A program made the translations under genes and the position numbers. Shown in pieces: positions 46,818 to 56,705 of a stretch of 64,000 nt of DNA. The notes below the pieces were generated by a model. It was not told the origin of the DNA and searched no databases. It saw nothing but the letters and a program-made list of their open reading frames with translations. Location of the stretch: assembly GCF_016862955.1 (NCBI RefSeq), contig NZ_BONY01000025.1, positions 62,001 through 126,000 on the forward strand, written 5' to 3'. The DNA is from Rhizocola hellebori. GTDB lineage: Bacteria; Actinomycetota; Actinomycetes; Mycobacteriales; Micromonosporaceae. The first letter of the stretch is position 1. The number at the start of each line of letters is the position of its first letter.

Positions 46818-47968
46818 ATCCGAACACAAGGACCTTCCGGACCGCCGCGGTCACGGCCGCGATCGCGGCATTGGTGTTGTGTTTCCCGCTGGCACTGTTG
46901 ATCGTGGCTGGGCTGTTGTTGCACCGGTGGACCGGTGGACGGGCTCTGTCCACAATGGACTTTCCAGATCGGTTGCTCACGGCGGCGGTGGCGACGCTAC
47001 CCGATCGCCGACGCGACTGGGGCGTGGCGATGATCGCCGAGCTGGCCGGGATAGAGGGGCGGCGGGCCCGCTGGCAGTTCGCCTCGAGCAGCGCCGCTGC
47101 CGCGCTATGGCTGGCGCCGATTGGCCGTTGGCCGGTCCTCGCCCCAGTGACGGCGGTTGTGGTGGCGGGGGGCGTGACCGCTGGATGGGCGACCGGCGCG
47201 GCAGTGCCTGGGCTGGGAGTCTTCGCGGCATCCTTCGCCGGGATCATCGGCGTCATGGTGATGCTGGCGATCGCCTACTCCCGCCGGGTGCGCATGCCCG
47301 CACCTGTCGCGACCTTGCTGTTGGGCGGTGCGGTGGCCGCGGCCGTCACGATGACCGTCACGTTCATGGTCCGGCAGCCGACCGCCGCTGAACACCTGTC
47401 CATATTCGGAGGGATATTCCTCGCCGCCGTCCTGGCCGGGGGCCTATGGATCGCCGTCGCCGCACCGCGTACCAACCGGCTGGCACCCTATTTGGGCATC
47501 GGCGTCGCACTCGTCTACGCTGCGGGCTACCTCACCCTGCTGCGGGCCGGCTATCACCCACAGCTTGAACCCGGGACTCAGCAGACCATGCAGTTGCTGG
47601 CCATCATGTGGCTGGTCTCCGGGTCAGCCATCGTTTTCCCCCTCGCCTCGTTCGCGGCGGCATCAGCAGGCCGATCGTTTCGCTCCGGCGTCTACGTCGG
47701 CGTGTGGGCGATCAGCACCAGTGCGGCCCTGGCCTACGCCGTGTTCCTCTACGAAGCGCTGCGTCGCTACACCATCAGACCCGGGCTGCTGCTCGACGGC
47801 GAACCCGGTCCGGTCGGTCAAAACCTGGGCAACGCACTGTTCTGGGTGCTGGGCGCCATCATCGTGATCGGGCTTCCTTCCGCTCTGGTCGGCGCCGGCC
47901 TCGGCGCACTGACGCGCGGCCAAAAGGCCCACGTGGTTCCAGACGCTGCACCAAGGTGGGCGGAATGA
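46814..47968 (+). CDS. Polytopic membrane protein coupled to PadR
   Basis: A 384-residue protein with about eight to nine hydrophobic segments. A short soluble stretch between the first two helices (DRLLTAAVATLPDRRRDWGVAM) resembles the linker seen in PadR-associated membrane proteins of actinomycetes. The ATG at 46814 overlaps the padR stop; an in-frame ATG at 46802 is less likely. Function unknown; co-translation with PadR suggests it is the regulator's target or sensor. Confidence 0.75.
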   Translation: MNPNTRTFRTAAVTAAIAALVLCFPLALLIVAGLLLHRWTGGRALSTMDFPDRLLTAAVATLPDRRRDWGVAMIAELAGIEGRRARWQFASSSAAAALWLAPIGRWPVLAPVTAVVVAGGVTAGWATGAAVPGLGVFAASFAGIIGVMVMLAIAYSRRVRMPAPVATLLLGGAVAAAVTMTVTFMVRQPTAAEHLSIFGGIFLAAVLAGGLWIAVAAPRTNRLAPYLGIGVALVYAAGYLTLLRAGYHPQLEPGTQQTMQLLAIMWLVSGSAIVFPLASFAAASAGRSFRSGVYVGVWAISTSAALAYAVFLYEALRRYTIRPGLLLDGEPGPVGQNLGNALFWVLGAIIVIGLPSALVGAGLGALTRGQKAHVVPDAAPRWAE

Positions 47969-48071
47969 ACAAGGCCCCGGCGACGTGGCGGGATTGATCA
48001 ACAGGTCCGTCGAAATCCTTACCGTTCCAGCGGCTCCCCAGGACTGACCTGACTATGGCAAGCTGCCTGCC

Positions 48072-48152
48072 ATGGCCGTGACCGAGCTCTTCGACGCCGA
48101 CCTGTGCGGCGGCGAGTTCATGATCGGGGACTGCGTGCCTTGGATGTTGTAG
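48072..48152 (+). CDS. 26-aa ORF immediately before the AftD-fusion gene
   Basis: The ORF begins MAVTELFDADLCGGEFM and ends DCVPWML, with two cysteines. Its stop is 5 nt before the proposed GTG of the large glycosyltransferase. There is no clear ribosome binding site. It could be a leader peptide, a micro-protein, or the N-terminal relic of a larger gene. I recognise no family. Confidence 0.3.
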   Translation: MAVTELFDADLCGGEFMIGDCVPWML

Positions 48153-48157
48153 AACCG

Positions 48158-51100
48158 GTGCGGTCCTGGCGGATGCGCTCGGCCGCGGTCTGTGCCCTGC
48201 TGACCGCGCTGGCCTTCGTCCAAGAGCCAGGCCGCATCACCGCCGACACAAAGATTGATCTGCTGGTCAACCCCTCGGGCTGGCTCACGCGGGCCATGAC
48301 GCTCTGGAACCCGGTCGCGAACTTCGGCGAGGTGCAAAACCAGGCCTACGGCTACCTATGGCCGATGGGACCGTTCTTCGCGGTGGGCCAGTGGATTTCC
48401 CTGCCGCCGTGGGTGGTCCAACGGCTCTGGTGGGCTTTGCTGCTGTGCGTGGCCTACACCGGGGTGGTCGCGCTGGCGAACCGGATGGCCATCGGCACGC
48501 CCCTGACGCGCATGGTCGCGGGTGTCGCCTTCGCGCTGTGCCCGCGCATTCTGACCGAGCTCGGGGTCATTTCGTCGGAAGCGTGGCCGACCGCCGTAGC
48601 GCCATGGGTGCTTGTGCCCTTGATCGGGCTGGCCACCGGTTCGATGCGCCGGCGCATAGCCGCTTCGGCGCTGCTGATTGGTCTCGCCGGAGGTATCAAC
48701 GCCACCGCCACGCTGGCCGCGGTGCCGTTGGCGTTGCTTTGGCTGGCGATGCTGCGCCCGGCCCGGCTGCGCTTCAAGGCCCTGGTGCTGTGGTGCCTGG
48801 CGGTGCTCTGCGCGACGCTGTGGTGGGTCGGGCCGCTGCTGCTGCTGAGCAGATTCAGCCCGCCTTTCCTCGACTACATCGAGACCTCGGCCGTGACCAC
48901 CCAGCCGACGGATCTGACCTCCGTGCTGCGCGGCACCTCGCACTGGGTTGCCTATTTCGGCGGGCCGCACGGGCCGCCAATGAGCGCCGGCTTCCGCCTG
49001 GTCTTTGAGCCGTTGCTCTTCGCGGCCACGATCGCGGTGGCGGTGTTGGCTGTAGCCGGGCTGGCGCGGCGCGGGATGCCGCATCGGCGGTTCCTGATCG
49101 CCGGAGCTATGTTGGGCATGGCGATGCTCACGCTCGGCCATGTGTCCGATCTGGACACATTCCATTCCGGGGTGGCGCGGCAGTTTCTCGACGGCGCAGG
49201 GGCGCCGCTGCGCAATGTCCACAAGTTCGACGTGCTGCTACGGCTGCCACTCGCGCTGGGATTGGCCCACCTGCTTGGGATCTTCGACCGGGCAGCGGCG
49301 TTTTCGGGACGCGGCTGGCACCTGGCCCGACGGCGCGCCGTTGTCGTGACAGGCGCGGCTCTTGCCGCGATCGGGGGCGTCGCCGTGCCTGCGTTGGGTT
49401 TCGGCCTGGTACCGGCGGGAAGTTTCACCGAAGTGCCGGGCTATTGGCGCGACGCGACAGGCTGGCTCAATGCCAATCTCGGGCGCGATCATGTGCTTGT
49501 GGTGCCCGGGGCGCGGTTTCCTCACTACATGTGGGGAAGCACGGCCGATGAGATCACCCAGCCGTTGCTGGACCGCGGGTGGGCCGTGCGCAACGCCATC
49601 CCGCTCGCCCCAGCCGGCACCATCCGGCTGCTGGATTCGGTCGAACAGGTGCTCACCAGCGGTGAGGGTTCGCCGGGGCTGGCCAGCGTGCTAGCGCGCA
49701 GCGGCGTCAAGTATGTCCTGCTGCGCTCGGACCTGAACTACGGCAAGACCGGCGCGGGCCGCCCGGCTTTGGCGCGCCAAGCACTTTCGCGCTCCCCCGG
49801 GCTCACCCTCGTCAAGACCTTCGGGCCGATGGTGGGGGCCGATCCGGCGGAGGGCGGCTTCTTCGACTATGGCATGAACCCGCTGAGCCCCGCGCTGGAG
49901 ATCTTCGAGGTCAGCCAAACCCTTGACCCGGCCGGAATCTACCCGGTGGATTCGGTCAATACCATCGTGGGCGGCTCGGAGTCCTTGCTCGAACTCGCCG
50001 CGACCGGCCAGCTTTCCTCGGCGCCGACTGTGCTGTCGGGCGATCTTGGCACCAGCCCGCCGCCCGGCGGCGTGATCCTCACTGACACGCTGCAACGGCG
50101 GGACGTGTCTTTCGGCCGCGGCCAGGACAACGCGTCGGCCACGTTGACCGCGGACGAGCCGGTAGCCGATTACCTGCCGCCCTGGGCCACCGGGCACCAG
50201 ACCGTGGCTCGCTACTCGGGGATCTCTCAGGTCGTGGCGAGCAGCTCCTGGTCTGAAGCCCACACGTTCCTCGGCGCCCGTCCCGAGCACCTGCCCTACG
50301 CCGCAGTCGATGGTGACCCCGCCACCTCATGGCGGGCGCCGTCCGAGTCGGTTGCTACCGAGCAGTGGCTCGAAGTGACGCTTCCGGTGGCGAGGTCGGT
50401 CAGCGAGGTGACCCTGACCTTCGACCGGCGAGCTGACAACTATCCGAGCAAGGTGCAGGTCATTGGCGGCAAAGAGCGGGTAATCAGCGACGTGGACCGC
50501 TCCGCGCCGAAGGTCACCGTGAAGCTGAGCGGCCTATATCCCACCCGGACCATCCGCGTGCTCATCACCGCTGTACGGGGCACCGGGCGCGCCAGCCAGG
50601 GCAGTGTGGGCATCGCCGAGCTGGAGATCGGCGACGTCGCCGCCAGCCGCACGCTGGTCGCCCCCGCCGGTCCCGCCATCGATCGGCCTGCCACGGTGGT
50701 CCTCACCGCGGCACCTGCCGCCAACTCCTGCGTCTTCGTCGAGGACTTGGTCCGCTGCTATCCCGATCTCGCTCGCGCCTCCGCCGACGGCGGCCGCATT
50801 GACCGTGAGGTCACCCTGCCCGCCGCCGGAACTTACTCACCAGCGATCTGGGCCCGTCTCCGGCCCGGAGCCGAGCTCGACCGGATCATCGATGAGAAGC
50901 TGGCGCCTTCGGTTTCGGCCTCCTCTCGCGGCATCGCCGACCCGGCCGGCCGAGCCGGGGCTGTCGTCGACGGCGATCCTTCGACGGCTTGGCAAGCCGA
51001 TGTCGGTGACGGTAATGCCTCGTTGCGGATCACCTGGCCGGCGCCCAGAACCATTACCGGCCTTCGGTTCACGCTGGAGGAGGGGGTGGCTGGAACCCGG

Positions 51101-54100
51101 CCACGCGCCGTTTCCGTGGCCAGCACGGAGGGTACGCGGGACGGGCCCCTGGATTCGCAGGGAGAAATCAGGTTCGCCGAGCCGTTGCAGACCAGCGAAA
51201 TCGTGATTTTCTTCAGGGATCCGACCGCGCCGGCACTCAGCCGGGACCCCTACACTTTCGCGCAGCAAGTCCTGCCGATAGCGGTCGGCGAGGTGACCGT
51301 GCTGCCCGACCCCGACCGGCTCCCCGCCAACCTCGACCGGCGTGTGGAGTTGCCCTGCGGGTCGGGGCCGGTGCTGAAACTCGGCGGGCAAACTATCAAC
51401 ACGCGGCTTTCAGCCACTGTTCGCGAGCTGCTTCAGCTGCGCGAAATTCCTGGTTTGCCGTGCGTGCCGAACGGTCAAGCCTTCCGGCTGGGGCCGGGCG
51501 CGACTTCTATAGTGGCGACTGACAGCCCTTACGCCACCCCATCACGGATCGTGCTCACCACACGCGCCCCTCCTTCCGGCGAGGCCTCCGGCAAGATCGA
51601 CATTTCACGCTGGGCACCCACTGACCGCAGTCTAAAAATCGACTCCGCATCCGAGGAACGGGTGCTCGTGGTCCGGGAGAACACCAACCCTGGCTGGCAG
51701 GCAACCCTGGCCGGAAGAGCGTTGCAGCCGTTGGTGCTTGACGGTTGGCAGCAGGGCTGGCGGGTCCCGCCGGGTATGGGCGGAACGGTCACCCTGATCT
51801 ACCGGCCCAGCACCACATTCGCCGCGACGCTGGCCGCCGGTGGCGCGCTCACAGTCATTCTTGCTTTCCTAGCAATCCTGCCCATGCGCCGTAAGTCATA
51901 CGCCCATGGCTCCAATCTCCACACGTCTTTCGCACCCGGTGTCCGGCCGTCGCGACGCCGCGGCCGGGCGCTCGCCCTGGCCGCCGGGATAGCCGGGCTC
52001 GCTGTGGTGGGCGGAATCTGGTCTGCACTCGCAGTTCTAGTCAGCTGGCTGATAGCCCTGGGTTGGCGGCGGCTGTCATGGAATCTGTCCGCAGTAGACG
52101 CGCAGCGAGCAAGACGGTTCGAATCGGTTGCCGGCGCCCTGCTGCCTCCGCTGCTTCTTGCCTTGGCCGGCTTGGCTTCCTGGCGTTCGGCCGATCGTTT
52201 CACCGATGCCCTGCCGCAAGCGCTGGCCGTTACCGCTGTCGCCCTGCTCTGGCTCCCGGCTGTCTACCCGTTCAGCGCCGCCAAACAGTGGGGATACGAC
52301 TCGAAATGGCTACCTCTCATCCGTCGGCTTTGGACGGCTCCATCAGGGCTCCGGGGAGAGTCCAGTGAATGGAAGGCTTTGCCCATGACAACAACCGAAA
52401 CCGAGCACGCATGGGCGGTGACGGAGAATTCGGCGCAACAGCGAGGACGCCACGTCGAGAGCTCGCGACCGGGTTGGATCAGCAGATGGGCGCGGCGAGA
52501 TCCGCTGAGAGCCGTCGCCCTTGCGCTCATTGTGATCCAGATAATCTGGCGAGCCGACATCGCCTCACGGGGGTTCCTGGCCGCCGACGACTACGTTCTG
52601 GTCAGACGAACGCTAGGTGTGGAGCTCGACGCGCATTTGCTGACGAGCCCTTGGAACGATCACCTGATGCCAGGCGGAATGCTCATATATTGGCTCGTCG
52701 CCAACTCGGCGGGATACGCCTACTGGCCGTACGTCCTGATCATGCTCTTCTGCCAAGCGGTGCTCAGCATTGCCTTCTACCGCCTGCTACGAAGCCAATT
52801 CGGGGCCCGCTGGGCCATTCTCGTGCCGTTGTGTCTCGTCATGTTCAGCCCGCTGACCTTGGAGACAACCACATGGTGGGCCGTCGGCGCAGCTGTGCTG
52901 CCGATGGAAATCGCGATGGTCTTTGCCATTGGCGCGCAGATGAAGTACGCCCGGACACGGCGTGCTCGACACCTTGTGTCGCTGGGGCTATCCCTTGTTT
53001 TTGGGCTCCTCTTCTTCGAGAAGACACTACTGGTAAGTGCGCTTCTGTTCTTCCTCACCGCGTGCTTCTTCGTTGATGGTGGCCCCATTCGCAGTGTCGC
53101 ACTGACCCTGGTGAGGTACTGGCGTGCTTGGCTCGTCATTGCAGTGGTCTCGGTCGGTCATCTGTTCTTCTACGCGGCGACAAACGCGCCGTCGCCACCG
53201 CTGCCTTCCACCATCCGAAGCGGCGTCGATTTTCTTCAGTCCTACATCTTGCGCACTTTCGTGCCCGGGATAATAGGTGGTCCCTGGAGTTGGTTGCCCA
53301 ACGGCGATTCGCCACCCTTTACCGGCGCTCAAACTTTGCCCAGCCTCGCCGCGCTGACGGTGGTGGCCGCGTTCATTGGCGTGACGGCGTGGCGCCGGCC
53401 GATCGCGACCAGGGCCTGGATCCTTCTCGGGCTCTATCTGGCGATGACGGCTGGTCTGTTCCTTGTGACGAGGGCGGGCATGTCCCCGGTCAATGGCTTG
53501 CTGACCCGGTTTCTGGCAGATGCGGTCATCGTCGCCGCCTTGTGTGTCGGCGTAGCGTTGATGGGTCTCCACCATGGGACCGACCTCGGAAAGGTACGTC
53601 CGTGGCCGTTGCCCGGTCTGCTGCGCGAGCCGGGTGCCACGGCTGTTGGCCTAGTGATCTCCATGGTCGCGATAGCTGCTCTTGGAATCGGCGCAGCCTG
53701 GTCGGCTGAACAATACGGCCAGGCGTGGGCGGTCAAGACCGGCCGCGACTATCTGGTGAATATTCGCGCTGACCTTGCGAAGGCGCCAGCCGATACGGTC
53801 TTCTTCGATTCGTTCGTGCCACCGGATTTGCTGTCGCCACTCACGTATCCGGAGAACAAGCAGTCGATCTTCCTTAGCCACCTGGATCCAGGCCCCAAGT
53901 TCGTCAGGGAAACCACCAAGGTTTACACGATAGATAAAACTGGGCACATTCATCCGGCCAAGGTCGAGGGTTTCGTCACCGTACCCGGGTCGGAGACCGG
54001 GTGCGGGTGGAGGATCAGTGGATCATCTGTCGCGCAGATACCTCTTGTTAAGCCGGCCTTCGAGTGGGACTGGGCCGTGCGGGTTGGCTACCTAGCATCC

Positions 54101-54286
54101 GCCCCCACCTCCGTCACCATGCGGCTGGGGCATGGCGAGCACAAATTCCAGGCGGACAAAGGACTTCAAGAGATCTTTTTCCTACTCGACGGTGCCGGCG
54201 GCAACTACATCGAGCTCACCATCGCTGACCCGACCGTGACCATCTGCCTCGACTCGATAGAGGTCGGTGTCCTTGCCCCCAAGTAG
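48158..54286 (+). CDS. AftD-like arabinofuranosyltransferase fused to a second GT-C-like module
   Basis: A 2042-residue membrane protein from the GTG at 48158 (ATG 48173 is an alternative). Residues about 1-1400 align end to end with the unfused AftD at 59850-63983. They comprise an N-terminal GT-C membrane domain (with ADTKIDLLVNPSGWL and NQAYGYLWPMGPFF), a large outer region with two F5/8-type carbohydrate-binding segments (about 690-830 and 915-1020, each with a VDGDPxTxW motif), and C-terminal helices. From about 1410 a new part begins: about ten helices, a first-loop FLAADDYVL with the acidic pair typical of GT-C enzymes, and a final soluble domain. No stop separates the parts. The first part probably adds arabinofuranose to envelope arabinan; the second is a probable lipid-sugar-dependent transferase. 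Confidence 0.82.
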   Translation: MRSWRMRSAAVCALLTALAFVQEPGRITADTKIDLLVNPSGWLTRAMTLWNPVANFGEVQNQAYGYLWPMGPFFAVGQWISLPPWVVQRLWWALLLCVAYTGVVALANRMAIGTPLTRMVAGVAFALCPRILTELGVISSEAWPTAVAPWVLVPLIGLATGSMRRRIAASALLIGLAGGINATATLAAVPLALLWLAMLRPARLRFKALVLWCLAVLCATLWWVGPLLLLSRFSPPFLDYIETSAVTTQPTDLTSVLRGTSHWVAYFGGPHGPPMSAGFRLVFEPLLFAATIAVAVLAVAGLARRGMPHRRFLIAGAMLGMAMLTLGHVSDLDTFHSGVARQFLDGAGAPLRNVHKFDVLLRLPLALGLAHLLGIFDRAAAFSGRGWHLARRRAVVVTGAALAAIGGVAVPALGFGLVPAGSFTEVPGYWRDATGWLNANLGRDHVLVVPGARFPHYMWGSTADEITQPLLDRGWAVRNAIPLAPAGTIRLLDSVEQVLTSGEGSPGLASVLARSGVKYVLLRSDLNYGKTGAGRPALARQALSRSPGLTLVKTFGPMVGADPAEGGFFDYGMNPLSPALEIFEVSQTLDPAGIYPVDSVNTIVGGSESLLELAATGQLSSAPTVLSGDLGTSPPPGGVILTDTLQRRDVSFGRGQDNASATLTADEPVADYLPPWATGHQTVARYSGISQVVASSSWSEAHTFLGARPEHLPYAAVDGDPATSWRAPSESVATEQWLEVTLPVARSVSEVTLTFDRRADNYPSKVQVIGGKERVISDVDRSAPKVTVKLSGLYPTRTIRVLITAVRGTGRASQGSVGIAELEIGDVAASRTLVAPAGPAIDRPATVVLTAAPAANSCVFVEDLVRCYPDLARASADGGRIDREVTLPAAGTYSPAIWARLRPGAELDRIIDEKLAPSVSASSRGIADPAGRAGAVVDGDPSTAWQADVGDGNASLRITWPAPRTITGLRFTLEEGVAGTRPRAVSVASTEGTRDGPLDSQGEIRFAEPLQTSEIVIFFRDPTAPALSRDPYTFAQQVLPIAVGEVTVLPDPDRLPANLDRRVELPCGSGPVLKLGGQTINTRLSATVRELLQLREIPGLPCVPNGQAFRLGPGATSIVATDSPYATPSRIVLTTRAPPSGEASGKIDISRWAPTDRSLKIDSASEERVLVVRENTNPGWQATLAGRALQPLVLDGWQQGWRVPPGMGGTVTLIYRPSTTFAATLAAGGALTVILAFLAILPMRRKSYAHGSNLHTSFAPGVRPSRRRGRALALAAGIAGLAVVGGIWSALAVLVSWLIALGWRRLSWNLSAVDAQRARRFESVAGALLPPLLLALAGLASWRSADRFTDALPQALAVTAVALLWLPAVYPFSAAKQWGYDSKWLPLIRRLWTAPSGLRGESSEWKALPMTTTETEHAWAVTENSAQQRGRHVESSRPGWISRWARRDPLRAVALALIVIQIIWRADIASRGFLAADDYVLVRRTLGVELDAHLLTSPWNDHLMPGGMLIYWLVANSAGYAYWPYVLIMLFCQAVLSIAFYRLLRSQFGARWAILVPLCLVMFSPLTLETTTWWAVGAAVLPMEIAMVFAIGAQMKYARTRRARHLVSLGLSLVFGLLFFEKTLLVSALLFFLTACFFVDGGPIRSVALTLVRYWRAWLVIAVVSVGHLFFYAATNAPSPPLPSTIRSGVDFLQSYILRTFVPGIIGGPWSWLPNGDSPPFTGAQTLPSLAALTVVAAFIGVTAWRRPIATRAWILLGLYLAMTAGLFLVTRAGMSPVNGLLTRFLADAVIVAALCVGVALMGLHHGTDLGKVRPWPLPGLLREPGATAVGLVISMVAIAALGIGAAWSAEQYGQAWAVKTGRDYLVNIRADLAKAPADTVFFDSFVPPDLLSPLTYPENKQSIFLSHLDPGPKFVRETTKVYTIDKTGHIHPAKVEGFVTVPGSETGCGWRISGSSVAQIPLVKPAFEWDWAVRVGYLASAPTSVTMRLGHGEHKFQADKGLQEIFFLLDGAGGNYIELTIADPTVTICLDSIEVGVLAPK

Positions 54287-54314
54287 GCGGATGGGGCCCG
54301 TGCCGTCCTGCGCG

Positions 54315-55508
54315 CTAACGGCGTCGGGCGGCACGGTCCAGCAGGTGCAAGGGGTGTTCGACAAGGTAGTAGCTGGCAGCGCCAAGGACGATGCCGGCCG
54401 CGAGGACAATCGAGTAGGTGCTGACAAAGCTTCCGGTGAAGGGTTCACGGCCGCCGGGGCGGTAGATGGCCGCCAGGACGAAAGGGTGCCAAAGGAAAAG
54501 GCCGTAGGAGATGGTGCCGAGCCAGCGGGAAGGTGCGGCTGAGAAGGCGCGCTTGAATCTGTTCTCGGGGCCAAAAGCCAAGCCGGTTAAGAGCATCAGC
54601 GCAGCCGCCAGGTAGAGAACCTGTTTGGTGGCAAACTCAGCGGGCGTGAGCTCGTTGAGATCGCGCGCGCCTGCGAGCGGGGTGGCTGCGACAACCAGCA
54701 CCGCGAAAGCGATGGTCCAACAGGCTAGAGGGGTGGCGCCAAGCTCATCGAGTAAACGCCAGCAACGCGGTGCTGTCCCGGTTCGAAGCGCAACGCTTGC
54801 CACCGCGAGGATCATTCCGGCCGCAAACCAGCCAGCGAATGAGGGCAGCCAGTGGCCCTGGGGGGTATAGCTGATCAGGCCGCGGAACATGAAGAAGAAC
54901 CATCCGGCCGTGGCCGCGAGCCCGAGGCAGGCAAGCAGTATCACCACACGGGTCGGCCGCCACCGGCCGCGCAGGGTCAGCCCGGCGATGAGCGGGAGCA
55001 CCAGATAGAAGGCGACCTCGGTGCACAGACTCCAGGTGTGGACGAAACCAGTGGGGTAACTGCCATCGTAAACCTGGAGCAGGGCAAGGTTTTTGATCCA
55101 AATGCTGGTCGTGACCGGGGATGTTTGCCAGAGCAGAAGCAGGTAGGCCACGACCGCGAGCCAGTAGGCAGGAAGGATACGAAGCGCCCGCCGCCATAGG
55201 TAGCGCCGAAAGCCCGGCCGCTCGCCGCCGGTCGCGGCCGCATGGGCAAAGGGGCGGAACAGAAGGAACCCGGAAAGCGTGAAGAACACCGCCACCCCGA
55301 CGTCGAGGCGGGCCAGAAACCCGCCCCAGACACCGTCGAGGCTGACGCCGGTATTGAAGCCGACGTGGGTGGTCACCACAGCGATCGCGCCGACCGCCCG
55401 CAGCGCGTCAAGCGCTGGCAGGCGGGGCGGCGAAGCGGGTTTCGAGGATGCGGCGATCACGGGGAGCGCCACAGTTTCCTCGTTGAGCATCGATGTGGTG
55501 ACAGCCAT
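54315..55508 (-). CDS. Acyltransferase family 3 membrane protein
   Basis: A 397-residue integral membrane acyltransferase with about ten helices. It has the family motif RLPALDALRAVGAIAVVTTH (conserved His at its end), FFTLSGFLLFRPF, and RRALRILPAYWLAV. The C-terminus shows YGLFLWHPFVLA and VEHPLHLLDR. These enzymes acylate extracytoplasmic sugars. Surrounded by glycosyltransferases, it may add acetyl or succinyl groups to the arabinan. It converges with the AftD-fusion gene. Confidence 0.87.
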   Translation of the reverse strand: MAVTTSMLNEETVALPVIAASSKPASPPRLPALDALRAVGAIAVVTTHVGFNTGVSLDGVWGGFLARLDVGVAVFFTLSGFLLFRPFAHAAATGGERPGFRRYLWRRALRILPAYWLAVVAYLLLLWQTSPVTTSIWIKNLALLQVYDGSYPTGFVHTWSLCTEVAFYLVLPLIAGLTLRGRWRPTRVVILLACLGLAATAGWFFFMFRGLISYTPQGHWLPSFAGWFAAGMILAVASVALRTGTAPRCWRLLDELGATPLACWTIAFAVLVVAATPLAGARDLNELTPAEFATKQVLYLAAALMLLTGLAFGPENRFKRAFSAAPSRWLGTISYGLFLWHPFVLAAIYRPGGREPFTGSFVSTYSIVLAAGIVLGAASYYLVEHPLHLLDRAARRR

Positions 55509-55520
55509 CAGGTTTGCGCG

Positions 55521-56510
55521 CTAGAAAGCGCCCTCCGCCTGATGCTCTGCCGAGTAACCACGCGGCCGGCGGGCCATGAGGAGACCGACAACGACGAGGA
55601 TGATGCCGAGCAGACCCAGGCCGATCGGGGCGTAGAGCGAAACCGCCTGGATCTGCGTCTTGTTGCTCTTCGCACCGTCGACGCTGTTGTCCTGAGTCTC
55701 CTTGGTGTAGCTGAAGTCTGCCCTCAGCAACGTGGTCTTGCCGCCCTTGCTGTCGCGAAGCTCCTGCTCGCGCTGCTCGCGCACGTTGAGGAACTGACCG
55801 GTCACCGGCTCGACCCACAGGGTGCGGGTGTTCTGGTACCAGATGTCGCCCGAAGTCGCCCCCTTCGCGAAGGTCTCGAGCAGGAAGCCGACCGTGCTCG
55901 CATCGCTGGTCGTCTTGAACCAGGGGATGGTCTGCTTGAAGCGGTAGACCTCTACGCCACCAATGGTTTCCGTTGCCTCAAACTTGGCCGGCGGCGCCGT
56001 GGCCCCGAGCTCACCGTCCCAGAAGGCGTAGTCCTTCTTCTCGGTGTTGAACGGGAACTTGTAGATCTGACCGGCGAACTTGGTCGTGGTCTTGGTGCCG
56101 TCGTCGACATATGCGCCGCTCCAGGTGACCGGCGCGCCGCTCACGCGGTCGAGGGCGATCTCGGTGATCGACTCACTGATCTTCTCACCGTTGTCGACAC
56201 GTGCGGTCGAGGAATAGACGGTCCACACCACGGCGCCGTCTTTGAATTCCTTCTGCAGCTGGTTGGTGAGGACGGGCTGGGGAACCACGGTGGTCGTGGA
56301 ACGGAGATCTTTTCCTGTGTACACGGTGGGCGGATTGCCCTCCTTGAGCTGCAGGAAGGTGGCACCTTTCGCCTCGACCTGGGAGACAGACCTCGCCAGG
56401 TCGTAGGGCAGCTTGGTGGCGGCGGGCGCGACGTACAGCGGCAGCCCCACCGCCAGCACTATGAACAAGACACCTAACCCAAAGAGCACGGTGCCAATTA
56501 CGCGCTTCAC
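55521..56510 (-). CDS. DUF3068 / PorA-family membrane-anchored protein
   Basis: A 329-residue protein. It has an N-terminal membrane anchor (GTVLFGLGVLFIVLAVGLPL), a long extracytoplasmic beta-rich domain (about 32-290) and a C-terminal helix (PIGLGLLGIILVVVGLLMA). The sequence is typical of DUF3068, annotated as PorA-like in mycobacteria and corynebacteria, although a pore function is not proven. It lies 12 nt upstream of the acyltransferase gene, so both are probably one operon, and is divergent from the GT4 gene. Confidence 0.82.
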   Translation of the reverse strand: MKRVIGTVLFGLGVLFIVLAVGLPLYVAPAATKLPYDLARSVSQVEAKGATFLQLKEGNPPTVYTGKDLRSTTTVVPQPVLTNQLQKEFKDGAVVWTVYSSTARVDNGEKISESITEIALDRVSGAPVTWSGAYVDDGTKTTTKFAGQIYKFPFNTEKKDYAFWDGELGATAPPAKFEATETIGGVEVYRFKQTIPWFKTTSDASTVGFLLETFAKGATSGDIWYQNTRTLWVEPVTGQFLNVREQREQELRDSKGGKTTLLRADFSYTKETQDNSVDGAKSNKTQIQAVSLYAPIGLGLLGIILVVVGLLMARRPRGYSAEHQAEGAF

Positions 56511-56633
56511 TTAATGTCCTCCCACAACCGCCATGGAGAAAGCAGGGTTTGCGGCAGGTTACTACTCGGTTAAGTTAAACGCGACCCCTGTAAGGATGAT
56601 GTAAGTCTAACTTTTCAGTTAAGGTCACCAATG

Positions 56634-56663
56634 TTGTCCAGAACCTGGTCTGACCTCTATGGT
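56634..56663 (+). promoter_or_regulatory. Candidate promoter of the GT4 gene
   Basis: TTGTCC at 56634-56639 and TATGGT at 56658-56663 are separated by 18 nt, 42 nt before the start codon, in an AT-richer divergent intergenic region. This is weak evidence from hexamers only. Confidence 0.35.
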
Positions 56664-56705
56664 ATGCCGATTCACCCCCAGCGTACCGACCAGTAGGAGT
56701 CCTGT

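Noticed and set aside
52385-54286. Separate GT-C gene starting at the ATG at 52385
   Set aside because: The frame is open from 48158 without a stop, and no ribosome binding site or gap precedes the ATG; kept only as an alternative product.
54298-54336. CCGTGCCG/CGGCACGG hairpin as terminator of the AftD fusion
   Set aside because: Only 8 bp, and it overlaps the coding end of the convergent acyltransferase gene; too weak to list.
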